Of a stretch of 64,000 nt of DNA, positions 9,907 through 16,636 are shown piece by piece. The translations under genes and the position numbers were made by a program. Source of the stretch: Candidatus Woesearchaeota archaeon (lineage in GTDB: Archaea; Nanobdellota; Nanobdellia; Woesearchaeales; UBA11576). The notes beneath the pieces are model-generated. The model was not told where the DNA came from and ran no database searches. It saw only the letters and a program-made list of their open reading frames with translations. The DNA lies in assembly GCA_018675335.1 (NCBI GenBank), contig JABGYH010000007.1, positions 372,232 through 436,231 on the forward strand. Direction: 5' to 3'. Numbering within the stretch: position 1 is the stretch's first letter; the number at the start of each line of letters is the position of its first letter.

Positions 9907-9965
9907 TTTTAAAACCTAATATATAATATATGCAGCGCAAATAATCGTGCATAAAGATCATTAAC

Positions 9966-10020
9966 TTTAATTTATTCTGTATGAATTTAATTTATTCTGT
10001 ATGAATTTAATTTATTCTGT
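9966..10020. repeat. 20-bp tandem repeat at the 3' end of the eL34 gene
   Basis: The unit ATGAATTTAATTTATTCTGT occurs twice exactly (9981-10000 and 10001-10020), preceded by a partial third copy (9966-9980). Read on the minus strand, each unit carries the last codons and the stop (ACAGAATAA) of the eL34 gene, so the repeat duplicates the gene terminus into its downstream region. It probably arose by slippage. Confidence 0.9.
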
Positions 10021-10284
10021 AACTCGGGTCTTGCCAATGATAACTCTTCGAGTACATTTGGAACACAAACATCCACCATAAGGCCTTTCAGGGCGCTTAA
10101 CAGATTTCGGCATAGTTCTCATCTTAAAAGGCCTTTCTCGAGGCACTCCTTTGAGATTATCACCGCAAATACCGCATTTAGCAGCGTTAGGCTTTCGTTT
10201 CTCGAAATGCATAACTGTATTGCTTCCAGGAGTCTTTTTCATGACTCTTCTCAATGTTCTTGACTTATGACCAGGTTTAACCAT
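10012..10284 (-). CDS. rpl34e: Large ribosomal subunit protein eL34
   Basis: This 90-residue basic protein carries the eL34 hallmarks: MVKPGHKSRTLRRV at the start, a zinc-ribbon pair CGICG and CLCSKC, and the GVPRERP and SVKRPERPYGG motifs. It is a component of the large ribosomal subunit in archaea and eukaryotes. The start at 10284 is supported by a GTGAT ribosome-binding site just upstream and a TATA box (TTTATAAA) at 10317-10324 on the minus strand. eL14 lies about 100 bases downstream in the same direction. Confidence 0.96.
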   Translation of the reverse strand: MVKPGHKSRTLRRVMKKTPGSNTVMHFEKRKPNAAKCGICGDNLKGVPRERPFKMRTMPKSVKRPERPYGGCLCSKCTRRVIIGKTRVTE

Positions 10285-10674
10285 TTAAATCACTTATCTG
10301 CGAAAAAAGCGCGCGGTTTATAAATCTTTTCAATTGATATAAACTAGCAGTGCAAAATGCGCGCAAAACCACCCTAAATTCAATAAAAATTGATTTTATA
10401 AAACAACTAATCTTCGCTAAAACTGTAAAAACACCAAAAGGTTTTTAAATCTTATTATCTGAAAACAGCAATATAAAAATTATAATCAAAATAATATAAA
10501 AATTAAATAACAAAATAATAATAATCACACAAAATATTATTTAAACTGTTTTGAAAACAAAAAAATAGCAAATTTTAAAAACAAAAAGTTTAAAAAGGAA
10601 CTGTTGAGATTGAACATACAATAATAAAATAACAGAGCGCACAATCTACAAATTGCTCGAATTTGGTTATTAAC
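10285..10674. promoter_or_regulatory. Divergent promoter region between eL34 and TFE
   Basis: This gene-free stretch serves eL34 (minus strand) and TFE (plus strand). The eL34 TATA box lies at 10317-10324. Two GCGCGC hexamers, rare in such A/T-rich DNA, flank it at 10309-10314 and 10359-10364. A TATA-like GTTTAAAAAGG at 10588-10598 probably serves TFE. The middle (about 10400-10560) is simple A/T-rich sequence in which I see nothing else. Confidence 0.5.
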
Positions 10675-11589
10675 ATGAAGTTATCAAATAAACTTATAGA
10701 AGACGTAGTGACTGAAGTTGCGGGCCAAGATGTTCTACCACTTATAAAACTCATAAAAAACAAAAAAAATGTTAGTGAGTTTAAACTAGCTGAAAATCTT
10801 GAACTTGAAGTAAACTTTGTAAGAAATATGCTATATAGATTATATCATGCGAACTTAGTTTCATTTACAAGAAGAAAAGATAAAAAAAAAGGTTGGTATA
10901 TTTACTATTGGACTTTTAGAACAAAACAAATTAAACATTTAGCAATAACTCTTAAAAAACAAAAAGTAGACAGATTAAAGGATCGACTTAATAGAGAACA
11001 AGACAGTCACTTCTTTATTTGTAAAAATTCTTGTATGAGACTTGATTTTGAAACATCAATGAACTTTGGATTCAAATGTCCTGAATGTGGAGAACTCATG
11101 GAACAACAAGATAATGTAGCAAAAATTAAAGAAATAAAAGATGAAGTAGAGTTATTAGAAAAAGAATTAGAAGCAGAAAAACCAAAACCCTTCACCCAAA
11201 AAAAGAGTGCTTCAAAAAAGACTGTCAAGAAAAAAGAAGTTGAAAATGAAGATGGATGGGAAGATGATGAAGAAGATTTAGATAATGATTCTGAAGAAGA
11301 AATAAAACCAAAAAAGAAAACCGTGAAGAAAAAAGCAGTTAAAAAAAAGGTAGTGAAGAAAAAAACAGTAAAAAAAACTACCGCAGTCAAAAAAACTGTA
11401 AAGAAAAAAACAAAAGAAAAAAAAGCAGATGATTCTGATACTGACTCCGAAGACGTAAAACTAAAAATTACTAAAAGAAAAGCAGTTACAAAAATAACTA
11501 CAAAAAGTAAACACATTCGAAAAAAATCATTACTAAAAAAACCTAAAAAAGGCGTAATTTCTTATCTAAAAAAAGTTATAAATCATTAA
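10675..11589 (+). CDS. tfe: Transcription factor E (TFE, TFIIE-alpha homologue) with a long Lys-rich tail
   Basis: TFE helps open promoters with TBP, TFB and RNA polymerase. Residues about 1-95 form the winged helix (LPLIKLIKNKKNVSEFKLAE, then the RLYHANLVSFTRRKDKKKGW wing). Residues about 110-145 are the zinc ribbon, with CKNSC (spacing of three rather than the usual two) and CPEC. The usual protein ends soon after. Here it continues for about 150 residues: first an acidic stretch (EDDEEDLDNDSEEE), then repeats of Lys-Lys-Thr-Val-Lys type like a linker-histone tail. I prefer the ATG at 10675 over the in-frame TTG four codons upstream. The final length is 304 residues. Confidence 0.88.
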   Translation: MKLSNKLIEDVVTEVAGQDVLPLIKLIKNKKNVSEFKLAENLELEVNFVRNMLYRLYHANLVSFTRRKDKKKGWYIYYWTFRTKQIKHLAITLKKQKVDRLKDRLNREQDSHFFICKNSCMRLDFETSMNFGFKCPECGELMEQQDNVAKIKEIKDEVELLEKELEAEKPKPFTQKKSASKKTVKKKEVENEDGWEDDEEDLDNDSEEEIKPKKKTVKKKAVKKKVVKKKTVKKTTAVKKTVKKKTKEKKADDSDTDSEDVKLKITKRKAVTKITTKSKHIRKKSLLKKPKKGVISYLKKVINH

Positions 11590-11621
11590 ATTAAACTGAC
11601 TTTGTATCAACAAAAATAATT

Positions 11622-12533
11622 CTAGAATAAAAAAGGATATTCTCGACGTAATTCTTCAATTAATGAATCAGATCTAAAAACTCCCAGCTCAGTTATGACT
11701 CCTGCAACTAACTCAGGAAGAACTATTTCAAATGCAGGATTTAATACTTTGACTCCTTTAGGAGGTGCGCTCCAAATCTCTTTTGGATCTCTTAATTCAA
11801 CAGTTTCATCAGAACCAAACACAGTTAATGGATCAAATTTCCAAGAATGAGTACAAGAATAAACTGGAACTCTTAAAGCATGCGCAAGAGTTGCAATCAT
11901 CCCACTACCAACTTTATTAAACACATTACCTTCAGACGTTATTGCATCAGCACCCATCAAAAATAAATCTGCTTTACTCAAAGCAATGGCTGCAGCACTA
12001 TCTACAAAATGAGTCACTGGAATTTTTGCTTTTGCTAAATCAGTCGCAGTAATTCTTCCTTGAAACCGCGGTCTTGTTTCGGTATTGTAAACTTCAAAAG
12101 TTTTACCTTGTTCTTTTGCTTTAATTAAAATATTCACAACAGTACTACTATGACAATGAGTATACACAATAGAACCTGTTTTGATTTTTTTTGCTCCAAA
12201 TTCAATTAATCTTTCTTCGCCAACTTTAATAGAATGAATTGCTTCATGAATTTTATCGTGAATACTTGACACAAAAAGAACTTTTGGTTCGTGAATGAGG
12301 TTATCAATATCTTGCAACACAAAATTAATTGCGTTTCGCATCATGGGTTCCGTCGGCCTACTTTTGAATAATAATAACTTTCCTTTTTTCAAAGATTTTG
12401 CTAACTCAATTGTTGAGTCAGATTTCTTTTCTTTAATGAGTTCTTTAATAGCTAACACTGCAGATGTTGCGACGTTTGTTGCTCCCTGAATTTTTAAAGA
12501 TTTAATATCTCCAACAATTTGTTTAAAACTCAT
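11622..12533 (-). CDS. Ribose-1,5-bisphosphate isomerase (eIF-2B-like)
   Basis: The 303-residue protein belongs to the eIF-2B/MtnA-type family and fits the archaeal ribose-1,5-bisphosphate isomerase branch. It has a helical N-terminal third and a Rossmann-like C-terminal domain with the cysteine motif THCHSSTV, the substrate-binding ETRPRFQGR region, and the aspartate motif FLMGADAITSEGNVFNKVG. In the archaeal AMP pathway it makes ribulose-1,5-bisphosphate between AMP phosphorylase and type III RuBisCO. Neither partner is in this window. The alternative is a related aIF-2B or methylthioribose-1-phosphate isomerase, which the motifs fit less well. The start ATG is at 12533. Confidence 0.82.
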   Translation of the reverse strand: MSFKQIVGDIKSLKIQGATNVATSAVLAIKELIKEKKSDSTIELAKSLKKGKLLLFKSRPTEPMMRNAINFVLQDIDNLIHEPKVLFVSSIHDKIHEAIHSIKVGEERLIEFGAKKIKTGSIVYTHCHSSTVVNILIKAKEQGKTFEVYNTETRPRFQGRITATDLAKAKIPVTHFVDSAAAIALSKADLFLMGADAITSEGNVFNKVGSGMIATLAHALRVPVYSCTHSWKFDPLTVFGSDETVELRDPKEIWSAPPKGVKVLNPAFEIVLPELVAGVITELGVFRSDSLIEELRREYPFLF

Positions 12534-12666
12534 AATATTACCTCAATAGATAATGCACTATTTAATAATTTTGATTAATTGAACAATGAAAAAAATTAAT
12601 ATTCAAAAAAAAATTAATTAAATCAAGTAAATTAATTTAATCAATTAAAACAAATATTTTTGACAG

Positions 12667-13374
12667 TTAAGATACTACCTTAGGGATTTTTTGTTTAAGT
12701 TTATTATCGAGTTTAACTTCATTTACGTCAAAAGTAGTTAAACAAGATTTTTTTGAATCAAACACATCAAGAGATGGTTGAAACACATGTGCAGTTTTTT
12801 CATCAAAATAACCACAACGAAAATCTGAAAGAGGAATATTTGTTCGCCGAGACAACATCAATGCATAAAAAAACGTTTGAGTCGTGGCATATTTTTCTTT
12901 TGTTGCTTTTGGTTTAAAATCCCAAACCCAAATTTTATCATCCGGTTCTACTCGCAACACATCGATATGTCCAGTTAATGGCTCGTCAGTTTCAAAAATA
13001 GATTTATACTGTTTGAGCTCGTGAGATAATAACCAAATTGGAACTTCCACTCCAATGGTCGTTGAATCTTGTTCTAACATATGAATTTGAACATTACTGT
13101 GCGCAGTTTTGTAGCGCTCAGAATCAAGTCCGATTTTTGCAAGAGAACTTACTTCATGACCTTGAATTACCACTGGATCAATATTCAAATTGAATTTTAG
13201 AGATGAACCCCTCGGACCTGAGTGAAAATAATGATCTGGACAATCATGAAAAACAACATCCAAATATTTTTTAAGTGTTTGAAAATTAGAATTACATAAT
13301 GAATTTATTTTATGATCATTAAGGCGGTAGTGGTAAAACCATCCATGCTTAAATGATGTGTGTCTAATTGACAT
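12667..13374 (-). CDS. PD-(D/E)XK superfamily nuclease (RecB/Cas4-like fold)
   Basis: The 235-residue protein shows the nuclease motifs in order in its second half: GHIDVL (metal-binding Asp), IWVWDFKPKA (the D-x-K pair) and QTFFYALML (the Gln motif of RecB-type nucleases). The N-terminal half is unrecognised. No Fe-S cysteines like those of Cas4 are seen, and there is no CRISPR array nearby, so a general DNA-repair or processing role is more likely than a CRISPR one. It stands alone, with about 130 bases of A/T-rich DNA on each side. Confidence 0.7.
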   Translation of the reverse strand: MSIRHTSFKHGWFYHYRLNDHKINSLCNSNFQTLKKYLDVVFHDCPDHYFHSGPRGSSLKFNLNIDPVVIQGHEVSSLAKIGLDSERYKTAHSNVQIHMLEQDSTTIGVEVPIWLLSHELKQYKSIFETDEPLTGHIDVLRVEPDDKIWVWDFKPKATKEKYATTQTFFYALMLSRRTNIPLSDFRCGYFDEKTAHVFQPSLDVFDSKKSCLTTFDVNEVKLDNKLKQKIPKVVS

Positions 13375-13404
13375 ATTAAAAATATAATAAAGAAAAGAAA
13401 AAAT

Positions 13405-13659
13405 TTATTTTTTCTTCTTAACAGCTTTTTTCTTAGATCCAGATCTAGTAGCTGATTTTAACATGCTCTCAATCTTTTTCTCTTCCTTAAAAACCGCTGC
13501 TTCTTCTCTGACTAATCTATTTGCAATTTTAATTAAGTTCTCATCCATCCTAGCAATGCGCCTTTCAAGAAGAACTAGAATTCTTAAACTATAAACAATA
13601 GCTGATAAAGTTCCTATAATAATTGCAAGAGTAACACCTTCCAAACCAAGTCCTGCCAT
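13405..13659 (-). CDS. Small one-pass membrane protein with basic C terminus
   Basis: The start at 13659 is decided by a near-perfect ribosome-binding site (AGGAGGTAA, ending four bases before the ATG). A longer frame begins upstream but would put this site inside the gene. The 84-residue product starts MAGLGLEGVTLAIIIG, has one transmembrane helix (about 7-28), then an amphipathic helix (ERRIARMDENLIKIANRL) and a Lys-rich tail (KKKAVKKKK). I do not recognise a family. The strong translation signal suggests an abundant product. It lies just downstream of the second TrmB-like gene on the same strand, but a gap of 218 bases argues against a common transcript. Confidence 0.75.
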   Translation of the reverse strand: MAGLGLEGVTLAIIIGTLSAIVYSLRILVLLERRIARMDENLIKIANRLVREEAAVFKEEKKIESMLKSATRSGSKKKAVKKKK

Positions 13660-13877
13660 TTTATTACCTCCTCTTTTTTTTAATAAACTAAAAATAATCA
13701 ATAATTATTAATGAAAAATAGTGAGTCCTACTATTTAAATGTTACTCAATAAATAATGACAAATATAGAAGACAGGTAACATAAAATTTTTTATAAAAAT
13801 ATAAATTAAAAAAAGAAAATAGTGATAGAAAATCAGTGAAAAAAATTAAAATATTTAATAATTGAAATTGATAAAAC

Positions 13878-14693
13878 TTATTTTAATGCTTTATCTGCAG
13901 AGTTTAATTTTCCCCATTCGCCGTCAAATAACTGTTTTAAAGCCGCGCCGAAGAAAGGAGTATTTACCCACACACCAGTATCGTATGTTGGATGAACCTC
14001 TGAATCATCAAGTAACATAAATGTTAGTTCCTTACCATCAATTAAACAAAATCTAGCTCGCATATTTTCATTATGTTTGATTTCTGCTAAACCATTAAGT
14101 TCTTTAACTGCTTTTTTTGTTTCTTTGGATAATGGTGCTGCGATTCTAACTTTTAAATTTTTATCTTTTGCTTTTAGAAGTGCTGATCTTAAAAATTCAG
14201 CTTTTCTGATAAGACCTTCACTTGTAGTCATAATATCAACTGTGCTGGATGCGTTTTTAACCATGGATTCAACGTGATTATAAAGATTTCCTCGACCTTT
14301 AAGTGCCCCAGAAAGATCGGTTGGATCAACAAGTTCAATACCTTGTTTGTGAAGATCTTGAAGTTCATCTAAAACATTGCTCGCTTTAAGCTCATCTAAT
14401 AATCTTGTATGGCTTTGAGCATCTTGTTCAACTTTTTTCTTAACTCGCTCTAAAACTTCATCAGGAGAAACCGCAACATATTTTATTGGCTTGCCAAGTT
14501 TCATAACAATAAATCCTTTTCGTTCTAAACTTTCTAAAACATCATAAGATCTAGATCTTGGAACATTAGCGATATCAGATAATTCTCCTGCTGTAGAAAC
14601 ACCACGAGATAACAAAGCAGTCCAAAGCTTGCTTTCATATGTATTAAGACCAAAGTCTTTGAGTTTGCTTAAAAATTCTTTTTGAACAATCAT
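13878..14693 (-). CDS. TrmB-family transcriptional regulator (paralogue 2)
   Basis: The 271-residue protein is a close paralogue of the one at 3946-4749. The winged helix (about 10-75) shares the stretch around GELSDIANVPRSRSYDVLES almost exactly, and the C-terminal sensor-like domain shares GIELVDPTDLSGALKGR and EVHPTYDTGVWVNTPFF. A GGTG ribosome-binding site lies just before the ATG at 14693. Such identity in the recognition helix implies that both bind similar sites; differences in the second half may allow different effectors. No obvious sugar transport or metabolic operon adjoins it, so the target genes are unknown. Confidence 0.85.
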   Translation of the reverse strand: MIVQKEFLSKLKDFGLNTYESKLWTALLSRGVSTAGELSDIANVPRSRSYDVLESLERKGFIVMKLGKPIKYVAVSPDEVLERVKKKVEQDAQSHTRLLDELKASNVLDELQDLHKQGIELVDPTDLSGALKGRGNLYNHVESMVKNASSTVDIMTTSEGLIRKAEFLRSALLKAKDKNLKVRIAAPLSKETKKAVKELNGLAEIKHNENMRARFCLIDGKELTFMLLDDSEVHPTYDTGVWVNTPFFGAALKQLFDGEWGKLNSADKALK

Positions 14694-15012
14694 TATTGGG
14701 CACCTTCCGTTTGTTTTTCACAAATAATCACTATAACCTTCGCGTTTAGCTTAAAACCATCTAAACACCTCAAAATTATCAAAATTATGATTTTAAAACA
14801 GTTAAAATGTTTTAAATCTTTGAGAACCCCTTTTTATCCCAAAAAACCCAATTTTACAAGTTTGTTTGAGAGTTAATATAATAAAAATCTAGAAGGTGTA
14901 ACCAGTATTTAAAGGTTTCGCTATTTTTGCTATTTCTAAGTAGCAAATAAATTTTATGTTGATTTTGAAGCAAATTTACCTAATAACTACAAAACATAAA
15001 TTGAACCACACA
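14694..15012. other. 319-base intergenic region with a possible terminator hairpin
   Basis: It lies between the end of the acylphosphatase gene and the start of the second TrmB-like gene, both on the minus strand. TTTGCTA at 14926-14932 is inverted as TAGCAAA at 14941-14947, an 8-base-loop hairpin that could end the acylphosphatase transcript. No gene is supported. Confidence 0.45.
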
Positions 15013-15285
15013 TTAAAATCTAATATCAAAAAAGTTGAATTCTTGATTTGATAAATCCTCAAATTTTTCAACAGAATCAACTTTAGCCATCAATGAGCCC
15101 ATTTTTAATTTCAAAATAAATTGAGAAATCTTATTTTGATTGCCATGAACTATAATTTCTACATCACCCGAACTTAAATTTTTAACAAACCCCGCCAAAC
15201 CTAAAATTGATGCAGACTGCTTAGTAAACGCTCTAAAAGATACACCTTGAACTTTTCCTTTAACCAACAATCTAACTTTTTCCAA
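15013..15285 (-). CDS. acyP: Acylphosphatase
   Basis: The 90-residue protein is full length for the family. The signature KGKVQGVSFRAF supplies the catalytic Arg, and GFVKNLSSGDVEI supplies the catalytic Asn. It hydrolyses carboxyl-phosphate bonds, such as acetyl phosphate or carbamoyl phosphate, in the cytoplasm. The presence of pta in this window gives a possible acetyl phosphate source, but the genes are 14 kb apart. The DUF192 gene lies 20 bases upstream on the same strand, so the two form a likely operon. Confidence 0.95.
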   Translation of the reverse strand: MEKVRLLVKGKVQGVSFRAFTKQSASILGLAGFVKNLSSGDVEIIVHGNQNKISQFILKLKMGSLMAKVDSVEKFEDLSNQEFNFFDIRF

Positions 15286-15305
15286 TTTAACTCAACCTCA
15301 AAAAA

Positions 15306-15659
15306 TCACGTCCACTCGACGGATGACCCAATCAACAAATTTTTCTTTTTGATTAACCCTTTTTTAACCTCAATAAAAAACTTAGCCTTTTTTTGCGCAG
15401 TATAAAATGTAAAGGGTAAAAAATTCTGTTTAATATCAACAATTTTTTTATTTGAATCAATAAATAACACATCAATAGGATAAAAAACAAACCACATATG
15501 CAAACTTAAAAAAATAGGTTTTGTGAAAATAAAAATATGAGCCGTATCCTCAATTTGGGCTCTGTTTGAGAACATCAAACCAATCATTTTTGAAACTAAA
15601 CTTATTCTTAACCTAACTTTTTTACAAATAATTTGTTTTGAATCTTTTTCAAACAACAT
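15306..15659 (-). CDS. DUF192 family protein
   Basis: The 117-residue protein has the DUF192 core: a GLMFSNRA motif, then the central FVFYPIDVLFID strand pair, KKIVDIK, and a final KKGLIKKKN segment. Many DUF192 proteins carry a signal peptide; this one has none and would be cytoplasmic. The function of the family is not established. The gene is transcribed divergently from tbp. The 249 bases between them hold an origin-recognition-box-like sequence. Acylphosphatase follows 20 bases downstream. Confidence 0.8.
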   Translation of the reverse strand: MLFEKDSKQIICKKVRLRISLVSKMIGLMFSNRAQIEDTAHIFIFTKPIFLSLHMWFVFYPIDVLFIDSNKKIVDIKQNFLPFTFYTAQKKAKFFIEVKKGLIKKKNLLIGSSVEWT

Positions 15660-15764
15660 ATAAACATTTAAAAAACAATAAACATATAAAAGATTATCTC
15701 AAAAATAGTCTCGTTAAAAATATTTTAGGCACTCAAACACCATAAAACCCTGTCAAAACGTAAG

Positions 15765-15786
15765 TTTCCACAGGAAATCAAGGGGG
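15765..15786 (+). promoter_or_regulatory. Origin recognition box (ORB)-like site upstream of tbp
   Basis: The 22 bases read TTTCCA, CAGGAAA, TCAAGGGGG. This is the archaeal ORB layout: an imperfect TTCCA/GGAAA dyad followed three bases later by a G-run. It matches the ORB at 37717-37738 of this window in the block GAAATCAAGGGG. It lies about 120 bases before tbp in the tbp/DUF192 divergent region, not next to orc1. Confidence 0.65.
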
Positions 15787-15908
15787 TTTAGTGACCGCAA
15801 GAAATAGGTTCTTAATTATATGTTTCTGAGTAGATATATTTATAAAGAAATGGGGCTTTTGATTTATATAAGGTTTAAAAGTCATTTATAAACATATGGG
15901 GGTTTAAA

Positions 15909-16469
15909 ATGAGTAAAAAAGAAATAAGAGTTGTAAATATAGTTGTTTCAGCTGCATTAGGGCACGATATCCCTTTAGAGAAGATGGCAGCAACACTTTC
16001 TAACACAGAGTATAATCCAGAGCAATTTCCAGGCTTAGTTATAAGAATAAAGGAACCTAAAACCTCTGCTTTAATATTCAACAGTGGTAAAATTGTATGT
16101 ACTGGCGCAAGAAACATGGAAGATGTAAAAAAATCCATAAAGCAGATAATTAAAAGCCTAGAAAAGATCAATGTAAAAATTAAAGAAGAACCAGAAGCTA
16201 CAATCCAAAATATGGTTGCTAGTGGTGCTATTGGCATGGATCTTAATCTAAATACTCTGGCAATGAAGCTACAGAACACAGAATACGAACCAGAACAGTT
16301 TCCAGGATTAGTATACAAACTAACTGTTGAACCTAAAGGCATGAAACCTTTTAAAGCGACATTCCTATTATTCTCAAATGGAAAAATTGTATGTACTGGA
16401 ACTAAAAGTGAAGAACAAGTAAATCTGTCAGTAGATGCTTTAATCGAAAGTTTAGAGAAAGTAAAATAA
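15909..16469 (+). CDS. tbp: TATA-box-binding protein
   Basis: The 186-residue protein has the two direct repeats of TBP (about 5-92 and 98-184). Each contains a YNPEQFPGLV or YEPEQFPGLV loop and a GKIVCTGA or GKIVCTGT strand. It nucleates transcription initiation with TFB. Upstream, ATTTATATAA (about 15861-15870) and ATTTATAAAC (about 15882-15891) are candidate TATA boxes, and GGGGGT six bases before the ATG is a ribosome-binding site. mcm lies downstream on the same strand but is separated by a likely terminator. Confidence 0.98.
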   Translation: MSKKEIRVVNIVVSAALGHDIPLEKMAATLSNTEYNPEQFPGLVIRIKEPKTSALIFNSGKIVCTGARNMEDVKKSIKQIIKSLEKINVKIKEEPEATIQNMVASGAIGMDLNLNTLAMKLQNTEYEPEQFPGLVYKLTVEPKGMKPFKATFLLFSNGKIVCTGTKSEEQVNLSVDALIESLEKVK

Positions 16470-16495
16470 AAACTTGGGAAAAACGTTAAAATAAT

Positions 16496-16526
16496 TCGAG
16501 AATTGATCATAAATTTCAATTCTCGA
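16496..16526 (+). terminator. Inverted repeat followed by a T-run after tbp
   Basis: TCGAGAATTGA (16496-16506) is perfectly inverted as TCAATTCTCGA (16516-16526) with a 9-base loop, followed by a run of T at 16536-16540. This looks like a terminator for tbp, although archaeal termination relies mainly on the T-run itself. Confidence 0.6.
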
Positions 16527-16636
16527 CCCAAAATCTTTTTAAACATTTAAAATAGAACTAAAATAGCTTTAGCTTTCAACATAAGTTTAAAAATACCAAT
16601 TAATAAATTGTTTATTTAAAAGATGGTGTGATTTGA

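Noticed and set aside
11007-11516. Long open frame on the minus strand, opposite TFE
   Set aside because: It is rich in Phe, Ser and Thr because it mirrors the Lys-rich tail of TFE; there is no ribosome-binding site or plausible domain.
12667-13374. Cas4, and hence a CRISPR locus
   Set aside because: The nuclease lacks the four iron-sulfur cysteines of Cas4, and no repeat-spacer array or other cas gene is present in the window.
14820-14855. ORB-like sequence (ACCCCTTTTTATCCC)
   Set aside because: The G-run and spacing fit loosely, but the TTCCA/GGAAA dyad that defines an ORB is absent.
14682-14876. Short plus-strand frame overlapping the start of the second TrmB-like gene
   Set aside because: It overlaps the regulator's own start and promoter and has an implausible composition.
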